DNA from: Sorghum bicolor
Lineage: Eukaryota > Streptophyta > Magnoliopsida > Poales > Poaceae
Assembly: GCF_000003195.3 (NCBI RefSeq)
Contig: NC_012874.2
Location: 1,147,001-1,211,000 of the forward strand
Direction of reading: 5' to 3'
Length of the DNA stretch: 64,000 bases
Shown: piece after piece, positions 11,321-22,458 of the stretch
Layout of the letters: each line of letters begins with the position of its first letter
How positions within the stretch are numbered: the first letter of the stretch is position 1
Made by a program: the position numbers and the translations under genes
The notes under the pieces: generated by a model
What the model was told of the DNA's origin: nothing
What the model saw: only the letters and a program-made list of their open reading frames with translations
The model's database searches: none

Positions 11321-11408
11321 CATCTCCAAAGAACTCTAAAGTTAAGCGTGCTTGGTCTGGAGAAATTTAGGAATAGGTGACCGACAGGGAAGTACTTCCT
11401 GTTACACA
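11321..11408 (+). other. 5S rRNA-derived segment
   Basis: It contains AAGTTAAGCGTGCTTGG (5S A-box region), then AGGAATAGGTGACC and GGGAAGTACTTCCTGTTACA. These match the order and spacing of the plant 5S internal promoter A box, C box and 3' part, with several substitutions. It is not a functional 5S gene: the first ~45 bases are absent and the stem is broken. Cassandra TRIM retrotransposons are known to carry such segments in their LTRs. Confidence 0.7.
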
Positions 11409-12010
11409 TGAGTGAGGACAAAGTGTGCAGAAAAGACTGGTATTGGTCTGTGAGGGCTGACTATGTCTTAAAAAAGCTGCCAGATGTAAGCGGGCCTGGC
11501 CTCGTAAAGGGGTACGGAGGATGGTCGGCTTAGTCAGGTTCTAGTCTACTTCCGGGCAACCAAACAAGCTAAAATTGACTCTAGGAAACCAAGATCGGGT
11601 ACTTCCTGGTGCACATGAGTGAGGACAAAGTATGCAGAAAAGACTAGTGTTGGTCTGTGAAGGCTGACTATGTCATAAAAAAAAAGCTGTCAAATGTAAG
11701 CGAGTCTGGCCTCGTAAAGGGGTACGGAGAATGGTCGGCTTAGTCAGGTTCTAGTCTACTTCCAGGTAACCAAACAAGCTAAAATTGACTCTAGGAAACC
11801 AAGACCGGGTACTTCCTAGTGCACATGAGTGAGGACAAAGTGTGCAGAAAAGACTGGTGTTGGTCTGTAAGGGTTGACTATATCTAAAAAAGCTGTCAGA
11901 TGTAAGTGGATCTGACCTTGTAAAGGGGTACAGAGGATGGTCGGCTTAGTCAGGTTCTAGTCTACTTCCAGGCAACCAAACAAGCTAAAATTAACTCTAG
12001 GAAATCAAGA
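11394..12010. repeat. Three ~208-bp tandem repeats
   Basis: Units begin ACTTCCT at 11394, 11601 and 11811 (spacings 207 and 210). Each contains CACATGAGTGAGGACAAAGT, GCAGAAAAGACT and GGTCGGCTTAGTCAGG, and ends near CTAGGAAACCAAGA. The unit start coincides with the 3' end of the 5S-like segment. Confidence 0.9.
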
Positions 12011-12040
12011 CCGGGGTTGGTCATCCAACCAAACACACCC

Positions 12041-12537
12041 TAAAGACCTAAGGTCAGTCTCAATAGAAGTTTTGAACGAGTTTTATTTGTATTAAATAAG
12101 TTGCTACATATGTATTTTTATGATATGACAGTGTGTTTAAGAAAGAGAAGAAATAAGACACAGTTACCAACTCGCTATGAGTCTTAAAATTAAATGCTTT
12201 TGAAACTATAGAATAAAATTCTTCATTAAGAGTATGTGTTTCATCGTAATTTCATTTCATTTTGTATGATATAACAGTCTTAAAAATAATTTTATAAAAC
12301 TCGTCACTAAGACTGATTTAAGCTTGTTCGCTTAAGTTTATCAGTCAAATATGTTAACCATTCAACAGTAAAATCTGCAATCTTCCAAATTACATCACTC
12401 TGTACAATAAATTATATGGAAGAAACCATTATAAATATAGTAATAAACCAGTGTAAATATATCTATAAGACAGCGTAAATTTATGGGAAAAAATCATGCG
12501 TCAGGACTCAGGAGCTTCCAAAACACCGAGTTGTTGG
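12041..12537. other. 3' flank of DUF4220 copy B, no gene seen
   Basis: AT-rich sequence without a recognisable gene or clear repeat ends. It presumably includes the 3' UTR of the minus-strand gene. Confidence 0.4.
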
Positions 12538-14706
12538 CTAGACAACTCTTCGAAAGAGTCCACTCGGACCTCTACACATGGGCATCCATCCAGAATGGGA
12601 AAAAAGAATGTTCGACGCAAAATCCTTGAAATCCACGAAATTCATGAAATTCCAGATAGAACCATGCTTTCTCTCCTTAAAGTTTGTTTGGCTGTAGTAG
12701 ACGCGATTATACTCTGCCGTGGTCAGAAGCCACGAGATGGTTATCAACTCTCCGCCACTGCTGAGCTGCTTAGCATGGGACTCCCTGCTGCAGTGATGTG
12801 CCGCGTAGCATAGCATCTCCACCCACACCCCAAAAACCACCCGCAGCAGCTTGTTGGGCCCTGGCTTCTCCAATTCCTCCATGCATAGTAGTTGGTCAGC
12901 GAGTTTAGCTCCAGCATTAAGGACTTGCGCTTCCTCATCAATAGTACCTTTGTTGTGGCTGTCTCGCTCCATGAACTGCGAATAATGCCATTGCCGCAAC
13001 GCTTTCTTGGCTTGGAGATGCAATGTGGGTCGAACAGGGGATGGCAGCATGTAGGGACGTTCCACAAGGAGGAACATCATGTAGTTGGAGACTGCCTTGG
13101 TTGCCTCCACAAGGGAACGAGACGGCCCTTCATTTCTTGTAGATGACATTGAGTGCCGGAGGAACTTGTCGGTGGCAAGATGCCATGCAAGGATGCTTTG
13201 ATCAAAATCCATGTTCGTGCTCCAGGTGAGATCCTTCAAGAATCCACCACTACCATCATCACATTCAGGCCATCGTTGCTCCAGCACGCACTGACCACGG
13301 TAGCTTCTCATCACGCCCTCATTGCCTTCACATGCTTCCACCACTCTCTGTATCTCTTCCAGCACCAGCTCCTTGACGGCCGTCAAATAAATCCTGCTGC
13401 TGCCATCTCTGTAAAAGGAAACCATTTTGCTGCCTAGATTTGCTGCCTTATCTTTTATTTGTATGGTGAATCCCCTTTTATCTTTTTTCGGAGCAAAACT
13501 GCTGTCTTCCATTCCAAGACTTGTTTTGTCTCTCTCCCCAACAGATCCTAGACTTGTTTCATCACCTTTGTAGCAGTAGGAATCCAGCAAGTTAAGCTGT
13601 CCGATGGAATAAGACCATCTTCTTGCTTGTACTATCCTGACACACCGCCGAAGAGATACGTGCAGGTTGTGCAGCCAGTCCCACTTGGTCGCTTTCAGCA
13701 TGGCACATGTCCATGTTGACCCCATTGCCCTCAACACTGATGCTATCTCCAGAATGAGAGCCCCAGCTGCCAGTATGTAGGTGACAGCAGCATCCACTGT
13801 GCTGTAGCTGTAGCCGTAGTCTTTGCCATCAGTACTGAACTTGAACAAATAGAATGCCATGCCTGTCGCAAGCAACGACATGACACGGACACAACGACCA
13901 TACCATGTGTGGATCACTGCTGCCTTGGTGTAAAAGATGTCATACATCAAGGAGAGCTGCATCTCGACTAGCTCGAATGTTTTGCTATTCCCATGAAAAT
14001 GCTTCATCACATTGTTCTGAAACATGGACGGCCAGATCTTGTCATCCACAAACTGACCCAAGCAGATGTAGAGCAGGTCATGAGCACCCTGCAGAACCGA
14101 TTCATCGTCATGCAATTTGTCCAACTGTGCTTCTGCTCCTGCTCCTGTAGCAGAGTAATCCCTGTCGTTTTCCTTGATCGAAACACCGTCCAGGTACCTT
14201 CTTATGATCTCCAGCCTGGAGAAACTGAGTGTCCATACTCTCTCTGCATTCTTGAGTACACCCACGAGAAATATCAGGACAGCAGGCACAACCAGTGGCC
14301 CATGGCTGCCCATGTTCTTATAGAGGACATAAGCTGCTCCAAGGGCCTGCACGGCAAAAGTGAGCAGGTAGCGCAGCCAGAGCTGGTTGTCCTCCATGGC
14401 GTAGGCCGTGATGGTGTCCTGGCCGCCGAGATGCACAAGAAGGAACGGTGCCCAGAATGCCATGAGCTGCTGCTGCAGCTTGCCTGCTGGCTTGCAACTA
14501 GTGATGGACAGATAACCTATGGTGTATGTCGCAGTGTATTCAGCCAGCAGGTACATGAGCCAAAGGAGGATCCTCAGAGCACGAGAGATGCTGTGCCGAC
14601 GCATCCACGCGAAGCTGAGCAGGAAAACCTGCAACGCGAAGCTGACAAGGACCAGGATTTGGATCTCCCATTCATTCCAGAGATGTAACACTCCAGCCAT
14701 GGCCAT
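12538..14706 (-). CDS. DUF4220/DUF594 multi-pass membrane protein (copy B)
   Basis: Single-exon gene for 722 residues, a clear paralogue of 3393-5894. The N-termini are nearly identical ('LHLWNEWEIQILVLVSFALQV'), both have 'GGQDTITAYAMED', and the C-terminal DUF594 motif 'VVFGVWVEMLCYAAHHCSRE' is shared. DUF594 ends with 'WLLTTA' near residue 664, leaving a 58-residue tail unrelated to the 20-residue repeats of copy A. Hydrophobic segments predict a multi-pass membrane protein; function is unknown. The start ATG at 14706 has the same upstream context as copy A. The linker between the membrane half and DUF594 is the most diverged part. No lesion is seen, so it is likely functional. Confidence 0.88.
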   Translation of the reverse strand: MAMAGVLHLWNEWEIQILVLVSFALQVFLLSFAWMRRHSISRALRILLWLMYLLAEYTATYTIGYLSITSCKPAGKLQQQLMAFWAPFLLVHLGGQDTITAYAMEDNQLWLRYLLTFAVQALGAAYVLYKNMGSHGPLVVPAVLIFLVGVLKNAERVWTLSFSRLEIIRRYLDGVSIKENDRDYSATGAGAEAQLDKLHDDESVLQGAHDLLYICLGQFVDDKIWPSMFQNNVMKHFHGNSKTFELVEMQLSLMYDIFYTKAAVIHTWYGRCVRVMSLLATGMAFYLFKFSTDGKDYGYSYSTVDAAVTYILAAGALILEIASVLRAMGSTWTCAMLKATKWDWLHNLHVSLRRCVRIVQARRWSYSIGQLNLLDSYCYKGDETSLGSVGERDKTSLGMEDSSFAPKKDKRGFTIQIKDKAANLGSKMVSFYRDGSSRIYLTAVKELVLEEIQRVVEACEGNEGVMRSYRGQCVLEQRWPECDDGSGGFLKDLTWSTNMDFDQSILAWHLATDKFLRHSMSSTRNEGPSRSLVEATKAVSNYMMFLLVERPYMLPSPVRPTLHLQAKKALRQWHYSQFMERDSHNKGTIDEEAQVLNAGAKLADQLLCMEELEKPGPNKLLRVVFGVWVEMLCYAAHHCSRESHAKQLSSGGELITISWLLTTAEYNRVYYSQTNFKERKHGSIWNFMNFVDFKDFASNILFSHSGWMPMCRGPSGLFRRVV

Positions 14707-14900
14707 CGCTTGCTTGGAAGCTCTGTAGTGATGAATTACACAATCAATCAGTCAGTGAAACACAGATAAGGTCATAAGGACCATCACGAGCAATTGATCA
14801 ATTATACTACGCACACAACAACAGAAATAAAATACTCCAACCAATGGCAGTGCATTGCAGATTAGGTGCACAAGTGGACCAAGTTTTTGTTTGAAAAGAT

Positions 14901-15047
14901 TTTTTTAAGGTCAACGGGGGGGGGGGGGGGGGGGGGGGGGTTCCCCACCTGATTTCATTTATAATGGCCCAAAATGGGCCTTTCGATGGGTATCAAATAC
15001 AAAAAGTTTACAACATCACTTAGATAGTGATGTTTGAACAAAACGTG
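14901..15047 (-). mobile_element. Short 5'-truncated LINE 3' end with target duplication
   Basis: The insert is flanked by direct repeats TGAAAAGAT (14892-14900 and 15048-15056). Its plus-strand left end is poly(T), that is, a poly(A) tail on the minus strand. Copy A's upstream region has the single uninterrupted site at about 6070. It includes a 25-base G run. Confidence 0.75.
14916..14940. repeat. Homopolymer of 25 G
   Basis: An uninterrupted G run as written. It could form a G-quadruplex and is prone to length error in sequencing. Confidence 0.9.
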
Positions 15048-16758
15048 TGAAAAGATATTTTGGGCCAAGTAATGGGACTTGGACAGTTGCCTTAACAGGG
15101 ATAGGGGTCATCAGCAAGGCACTTGTGTATTCCATGTTGCATGAAGTTTTCACATCACACAGTCGTGGTGTAACTGCATGGCTCATAGCTTTTGCAATTC
15201 TGCAACTATATGACAACAGCAGCAACACAGGACCAGAGCCATTGTCGAAACTCACAAGGGATCAATTTTTTTTATAAATATCTCTTGTCATCTACCGTTA
15301 TTCCTTGCATAAATGTCATGGTCTGCAACTAGATCTTAGTAATACCATGTGTTTTTTTTATTAATATCATATATTCTTGGCATTCAGTAAAATTAAGATC
15401 TTTTGCAAATTTTGTGCATTTTTCCATTGTACATGTAATGTAAATAGGTAAGATCACCAATTTCACTCAAAAAACTTTGAACTTTGAAAATTGGATTTGT
15501 TGGGGTTTAATTTGGCCTCATGCGCCCTTCTGTAAATTTGAATTTCACTCAAATTTAAACCTCTTCTCTAAGAACAGAAAGCAATTCCAAAATACAAAAC
15601 CCTCCCGGGCCCTTTCGTCTGGGGTAAATTAGTTCTGTAGCATTCAAAGTTTGGGAAGTACCACTAAAAGATCTCTATCATGTGAAATACCACCGGGAAA
15701 AAAAATGGACGGTTACCTTGGAATAGCATTCTGTCCCGGTGGCACATGATGCCGTGAATCCCCTTCGTCCAGGCCAACAAGCTAGTGAGAACTCACTTCT
15801 CTAGTAGGCAGTTATCGGGTGTTTGCCCACGCACCTGGTGCCGTACCACCATGCTCAGGCTCTTGCACCTGAACGTCAGCCCCAGTGCGCACACTCCCTG
15901 GGCGGACGGATGCCACTGCTACACCAACAGCCCCACCATGGAGACATGCGCCACGCTGCTGCCGTAGGAGGCAGCGCCGCAGAGAATGAAGGAGCAGCAG
16001 AGCTTCAACCTCGAGGGAAAGGACCCTGACTGGCGCGCGCGCGCGCGCGCGCGACGCTCTCTGTCCTGGCGCATTTCATCGAGCATATCGTGGGCGAGGT
16101 TGAGGAAGCAGAACCTGCCCGGGCGGTGAGCGCTGGGCGACCTCTTGGCCGACCAGGCAACAGCCGATGCGACGACGGCATCTCCGAAGCGATACGCGAC
16201 GAGGTGGACGGCGACCGTTTCTTGAGGGACGGCCGCCGCACCTTAGGCGTGAGCGGCTGGGCGCTGACATAGGGACGGCACGGCTTCCGGTCCGGCTGCT
16301 GCTCCGTGTAGTCGCGGAGGAAGAGAAGCTGCAGTGCAGCTCAAGGGACGGCTTCCAGCCCGTCCCGCCATGTCCTCGGCTCCTCGCGCTGGCATAGCCC
16401 AGCTGACCTTGTGCTGCTGCTCCGGGACGGGGACGGGGTGACGCGGCGGCGAGGTCATCTAGTGTTGACCTCTTGGGTCATTGGGTGTGGTGTGGGCTCG
16501 AGCTCGACGGGGAGGGAGGTCGCGCGGTGCTCGGAATATAGTATTTGTCTTTTTTTTTTTGGAAATGCTATACTGGCCGAGTATGCTAGATTGAGGATAA
16601 AAAAAAAGAGTGCTAGATTGGCTGTTCGCTTGAATTTACTGGGCAGAATTTTACGACCACCTCAGTAGTGTTTTTCCGCATCAACCGCTTCACTCCTTCC
16701 ACCGTCACGACGAATTGAGTATTAAATATAGATATAAAAAATAACTAAAAATAACTAA
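15048..16758. other. Duplicated upstream flank of DUF4220 copy B
   Basis: Counterpart of 6060-7330. Shared marks are CCTTGCATAAATGTCATGG, TTTGGCCTCATG and the GC-rich block with GCATTTCATCGAGCATAT (about 16070). The latter is preceded by a (GC)n run at 16033-16053. The open frames here are not conserved with copy A, so no gene is called. Confidence 0.5.
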
Positions 16759-17032
16759 GGCTCCGTTTGTTTCATCGCGGTAAACTTTAACTCCCGTCAC
16801 ATCGAATATTTGGACATGCATGGAGTACTAAATATAAATTATTTATGAAACTAAAAACACAACTAGAGAGACGACTGTTAAACTTTAACACCCTCTAATT
16901 ACATAGTCCGTCTTTAATTTATGAGACGAATCTTTTGAATCTAGTTAGGTCATGGTTGGACAATAATTGTCAAATACAAATGAGAGTGCTACACTCACAA
17001 AAAAAAATTCACATAGAGAACTAAACAAGGTC
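16759..17032. mobile_element. MITE, GGCCTTGTTTAGTTC family, TSD TAA
   Basis: The left end is GGCTCCGTTTGTTTC and the right end GAACTAAACAAGGTC. TAA flanks both sides (16756-16758 and 17033-17035), and the core 'GTCACATCGAATATT' and 'GAGACGAATCTTTT' is present. A TWA duplication suggests PIF/Harbinger mobilisation. Confidence 0.8.
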
Positions 17033-18656
17033 TAAGATAGAAAGAGATAGGGATAGAGATATCTCACACTCCAAAGGGTAATATTATATCCTAGCCATCT
17101 ATTCTTTACAGCTTATTTAATCTTAGTCGTTCATCCACTATTTCTCTTTCAAACGCCCTGCTAATGCAACTCATCTATATCTAAACATGTCCTGCCTACA
17201 TCTCATAATTCAGTTAAATTCTATGTATCTGGTTATACATTCTTTATACTGCACTCGCATAACGCTTAGGCAGGAAACCAATTCCACGCATGGTGTAACC
17301 ACTTACTACACTCCATATATCCCAAGACATGGTGTAACCACTTAGGCAGGAAACCAATTCCACGCATAACACTTTCTATCTAGGCAAATCAAACAATAGC
17401 AACTTGCATTATCAGTCTAACCACTTAGATAGAAAAACTAAATCCACGCTATAATAATATGAACTAGACCAAATCTATTATTCTTAATTAAAGGCAAAGC
17501 TCATACTATTATTACTTTAAAAAAATGCTATACTAATACGGGTAACTAATGTTACAGTAATGCAATGCGCGCTATACTAATGTGACTAACCAATTCTACA
17601 CTAAAGCAATTCAACGTTATACAAATTCGAGCAAACTAAACACTCAGCGGTTATGGAGGTAGCTAGTCGACATGCTAATTCATGGTTGCATGATATGTTA
17701 TGCGTTTACCATCTCCTGTCTGATCTTTCTTCAGTGGGTTAGGGTTCATCTATCATTATTTGCTAGAGGGCTTAGAAGGAAAGAAGATCTAGGCGCCCTT
17801 GTGGACCGATGGTGGCGCCGCCAAGTCGGGTAGCGAAGAAAGGCAGTTGAACAAGGTACGCGGGGATGTCATGGTGATGTGCTACCGAAGACGAGCTAGC
17901 GTGGAGGTGGGGATGGAGGTGGATCTGGTAGCAAGGAGTTGTTAGAGACAAGGTAGATGAGCGGGGTGAAAGCGTTTCACTGAGATGCCATAAATGACGA
18001 GAGGTAGAAAGAGACTGAGCAGGTAGAGGGTACTGAGCGTTTGATCTCACAGCAGGATTAGAAAGTTTTGTGGAACCGGTTAAAAACAGTTGGCGGTGTG
18101 AAGTAGATAGCTTTTTTGTTCCTAGGCCAGCGTAAGTGCACATGTCTGTGGTTGCAGATGCCACCGCCCGGCAATGGGGTGTTACTACAAGGCAATACAA
18201 CACACTTTTTCAGTGTTGTTACACGCATTTTTTGAAAATAGTATTATTTTGGTGCTATTGAACTAATTTTGTAGCTTCTAATTGAGCACTGAACATTGAA
18301 TTGAAGAAAGGCAAAGAAGACCCACTGATGGTGTGGAGCTTTTATGGAAAGACCTTATTACACTTTACATTCTTGAAATATTCTTGTCCTTGATTGTCAT
18401 GTATAATTGTAAAATCTGAAGGAAGTTGTGCAAGACTTGCAATAACGTAGAATCACATATCCACATCTAATGGAAGTTATTGTAGTTTTTTCAGGAAATG
18501 TTAGGTTTTTGTATTTCCAAACATATTTTTTAAAAAATTATTAAGCACATGTTTTTTTAGGACCATCCACACAGAAAAGGCATTTGCAGCGGTTACAGGT
18601 CTTAGAAGCGTCGCGAAATATGTGAGGGGAAGAAAGTCATCACCGCATTGTCATAA
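17033..18656. other. Intergenic, no supported gene
   Basis: A ~40-bp motif (TAGGCAGGAAACCAATTCCACGCAT) occurs twice, near 17268 and 17341. The minus-strand open frame 17772-18203 is low complexity, rich in S, T, P and H, and lacks a recognisable domain, so it is not called. Confidence 0.4.
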
Positions 18657-18930
18657 GAGCATCTCCAAAAGCCTATCTAAAGAATAATTTGGAGAGTTAT
18701 TTGCATAAAATTCGCTCTCTATATATCTTTTCACTCTCCAATAATTTTTCTATATCTTATACACACTCTAGAGAGTCATTCTAGTCATCTATTTCTGGCT
18801 AGAGAAAATTCTAGAATAGAAGATGACTTATTTAGATACCATTTAGAGAAGTTGTTGTAGGATAGTTTTTTTATCAAAATCTTTATTTCTAATATTTAGA
18901 AAGGATGTAGAGAGACTTTTAGAGATGCTC
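18657..18930. mobile_element. Foldback MITE with GAGCATCTCCAAAAG ends
   Basis: GAGCATCTCCAAAAG at the left and CTTTTAGAGATGCTC at the right form TIRs with a single mismatch. The left flank is TAA; the right flank AAA differs by one base. The end sequence resembles the Harbinger element at 27182. Confidence 0.7.
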
Positions 18931-19271
18931 AAAACTTAGCTATGCAAACATAACCGAAAGCAGCAGTTAAAAGCTGTTTGCATCCTTCAAGCTCAGCCGA
19001 CATGAAAGGCAATGTACAATACAGACTTATTTTAATTTACACATATTGCCTCGCATTCAAGCGACGTACTACTAAGGAATCACATCCCAATCAAAAGCTA
19101 ACAAAACAACCTGCAGCTTCCGGTGGAGAGGAGCTGCTATAGTGTTTCAACGACTAGCTAATTTGTCATATTTGAATTACAACAGTCTCAACTATTAACT
19201 AATTTACCTAACTGAACCCTCTCATTTTATTATTCTCTTTCGATAAAAGTTGTTTTTGCCTTCTCTGTTAA

Positions 19272-19525
19272 GGTCATGTTTGATCCATTAGCATCAAAAA
19301 TTAGCTAGCTAATCGGTAATAACTTTTAGTCGTTAGCAAGAGGCCATTTAGATCCACCTGCTAACATGTGGTTGATAGTAAGTTGAAGATAAATATTAGC
19401 ACCTATTAGCAACTCCAAATTAGCAAATTAAACTATCACTTCCACCATTAGCTAATAAGGCCTGTTTGGATCCACTAGTACTAATTTTACCTTCTAATAT
19501 TAGTGCTAATGGATCTAAACATACC
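19272..19525. mobile_element. Tourist-like MITE, TSD TAA
   Basis: The left end GGTCATGTTTGATCCATTAGCA and the right end (inverse of GGTATGTTTAGATCCATTAGCA) are flanked by TAA at 19269-19271 and 19526-19528. Confidence 0.75.
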
Positions 19526-19749
19526 TAATACACATACACACACACACACGTAGTTAACCCCTTGACTTCTCTTAAAATACATATCGATTGTTTTCTATAT
19601 AATGGGAGAATATCGGGTTCGTTCCCACAAGTGTGGGAATCCCAACAAATTAAAATTATTACATGACACAAATACTTAAAATAATAAACAATCTTGTACT
19701 AGTGTTGTACTTATGTCAGCATTAATGTTGAGATGTAGTTAAAAAAACG

Positions 19750-20410
19750 AGCTCTAGACAAAGATCATAGAAGCAGCGGAGCAAGCAAGAAAAGAGCTTA
19801 CATACCTGAAAACCAGGTGATGAGATCGAAGTGAGTGAGCTACCCTAGCTTGTGGCCTTGACAACAGCGGAACACAGCACGTAAAGACTCGGATGTTTGG
19901 GTTGATCTGTCAAGGACTGATCGAGATAGCCTCTGTCACTTGCCTCCGCTGACAATGAAGAGCCTGTGTAAGGCCGATGAAGCACAGCAGAGCAGGACAT
20001 TTGTAAGAAAGGGCCGGCAGCTCACCACAATGCATGGCAGAAGAAGAGGCGAGCTATGTCCACTCAAGTTCCCATAACTAGCAGCTTCATTCTTTTGTTG
20101 GTTGCATGTTTTGGACTTTTGGTTGCTTGATTTATTCTTTGGCTATGATGATCGCTCCATAGTAATCAAGACACCCGTTTTTCTTTTAGGAATCAGATTC
20201 CTTGCCCAGATCTTACTTAGTCGTCCTAAGTAGTCGGTAATGCTGTATGCCCACACTTTGAAGGAAATAAAATAAGGCACTAGATTTAACTTAATCTACG
20301 TACGTATACAGTTGATGGATCACATCCCAATAAAGCTCACACAACCCAATCTCACAGAGGGAGGAGCTCTGAGCTACCATGCATACTACAAAATCCAGAC
20401 AAGACATTTA
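19750..20410. repeat. Duplicated block, partner of 8760-9760
   Basis: It matches the block upstream of DUF4220 copy A (CAAAGATCATAGAA, TTGCCTCCGCTGACAATGAA, AATAAAGCTCACACAACC, GACAAGACATTT) in the same order. It marks the upstream end of the tandem duplication unit. Confidence 0.6.
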
Positions 20411-22330
20411 GAGGTCGCTCTCCATACTACAAAAGCAAATAATAAACAAGACGTTTAGACATGCATTTCGAGGTCGTTTGGTGCTGTTCTAGCTCCGACT
20501 CCGGCTCCATCCATAATCGCTCCTCCTCCTCCATGTGACTCCGTCTGAAACGTTTCATCAAATTGGTGTCGGAACCGAAGCCGGAGCTACATCAAACAAA
20601 CGCTTAATAATAATTAGTATAAGTGTGGAAACACTAAAAGCACAAAGTACAACGTAGTACTGCTGGGATGCAAGACCCTCGCTCCACGGTAGATGATTAG
20701 CATAGCAAATATATATGCATTACAACAGGAGAAAGACATTTTATAATAACTGGAATCGCTTCTCATCGCCTCCGCAAAAAAACTTTTTTCTTGATTTAAT
20801 TGGAGGAAGGGTAATAACATTATTGTATCAGGTTCTCTCAAACCCCAATCCCTATCCTGCCACACCTCCTCCCCCCTGCCCGGACGCCCGACACCAACTG
20901 GCTCGCCGTCTCTCTTGTCAAATCAGCCATCTCCACCCGCATCTCTCTCCCTACCTCTAGCCATCGGCGCTGTCGTCATCGTCATCGCGCAGCCTGGGCA
21001 CCGCCGCCCTGCCCTTGCCCATGCTCATCACGGGGATCCTGTTGCTCCTCCCTTTTTTCGACGTTGTGTCGTCGGCCCCAAGTCGACGGCGGCAACCAGG
21101 GTAGCAGCGCAGCACCCAGGCAGTGGTGCACACCCAGCCAACGTCGCTGGCAATAAACCCAGGTAGCGGCATGCCCCCAGGTAGCAACGTGGTTCCTAGG
21201 CATTGGCACGCCCCTAGGCAACGGCTACTCTCCTCGTCTCCACCTCATTCAATGCCAGAGACTCCAACGCGGCGAGCTCATTCATCTCCGGCACAACAGC
21301 CATGGTCGCGTCACCAAGCTTTAGATCAACAATCAAGGTGTGTACTCTTAAACCCTATGACAGCTGATTAAAAGTGTTTTCAAGAAAGAATCATGACATA
21401 GCTTGCTTGAAATTGTTTTAAAACATGACTTGCTTGACTCTTAAAATTTTGCTACTACCACCAAATTATTTGCAAGACATGCATTCTGTACTACTTGCAA
21501 ATCTGAGACCATATAGATTCATCGGTGCTTTTCTACTATGTCTAGGTTTTAGAGTGCAATCTATCCAGGTGCTTTCTCCTAATTTCAGTCGGTGAATTAA
21601 AATGTTTTGCGTGATTATGATTCTACGACACACGTGTGGGAGGGTGCCTAAGCTAGTGTTGACTGGGCGGCAACACAGGGGTTCACCTAAGCGATGCCCT
21701 CGCTGGATTTGGAGAAGATATGGCGGTGGATGGGCGGGGCGGCATGTGTAGTGGGGAGGGAGGGGCTACGACCATGGCGTCACCAGGGTTGTCACCAGAG
21801 TTCGGCGCGAGTGCTAGCATTGTTGACGACCAGAGAAGTGCCTTCTCACTGGCGGCGCGACAGACATGTGTGTGTGTGTGGAGGGAGCCCGGGCTTAGAG
21901 ATCGTGGGGGTGAACAGCGGTAGGACGTGAGAGCTTTTTTTCCTTCCTGTCAAGCTGGCATACGTGGTCGATATTTTTTTCGTTGATTCAAACTGGTAGC
22001 GTTCAGTAGGGGAAGATGCATGGGTGGGGAGGGGGGTGAGAAGCCTTGCATCAAACTCTGACTCTTGGTCCTTAGATCCAATGTAGTTCTTTCGTGAGCC
22101 ATTGATTTTAATGAAGATAAATTCTTGTATGTAGTTTTCTAGGCATATAGTAGTTAGATTATTTAGTGGGGGATGTTTTTCTTGGTAGACTAATTCAAAC
22201 TAATCGATCAATTATAGTAGAAGAAGAGATGTGACATGGTATTGTGTTAGAATTGTAACCTTTTCGGATGGATCAACTATTACTATTTTTATCTTATTTT
22301 TTGAAATACTCTACTAGTATGTACTAATAA
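20411..22330. other. Intergenic, no supported gene
   Basis: A GC-rich interval (about 20860-21330) opens overlapping frames on both strands with no recognisable domain and low-complexity composition. The rest is AT-rich, and no repeat ends were found. Confidence 0.35.
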
Positions 22331-22458
22331 TAAAATGAACTGGGCCGGCGAGACCTTGTTTTTTTTTTTAAAGAGTTGGGCCGAGTGGGCCTGTCTTGGG
22401 ACGTGGGACTCCTCTCCGACGAGCACAATTCGACCACCAACGTTTCCACCCGACCTCA

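Larger units (their letters stand above)
11138..12040. mobile_element. TIR-bracketed block with 5S-like sequence and 208-bp tandem repeats
   Basis: The left end is GGGTGTGTTTGATTG and the right end is its inverse (CCAACCAAACACACCC), like Tourist/PIF termini. Target duplication is unclear (TTA(T) versus TAA). Inside are a TG-starting segment (from 11244) with 5S rRNA similarity and three tandem units. The 5S-containing part resembles Cassandra-type TRIM LTRs; that name is an inference. Confidence 0.5.

Noticed and set aside
11321..11408. Functional 5S rRNA gene
   Set aside because: The 5' third is missing and the promoter boxes carry substitutions; it fits a retroelement-borne derivative better.
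11394..12010. Tandem repeats considered as a CRISPR array
   Set aside because: Units are ~208 bp, contiguous and diverged, without spacers; the window is eukaryotic.
17772..18203. Minus-strand 143-codon frame
   Set aside because: Low complexity, no domain, no splice or context support.
20715..21371. Cluster of GC-rich open frames on both strands
   Set aside because: Biased composition opens all frames; no domain or consistent exon structure.
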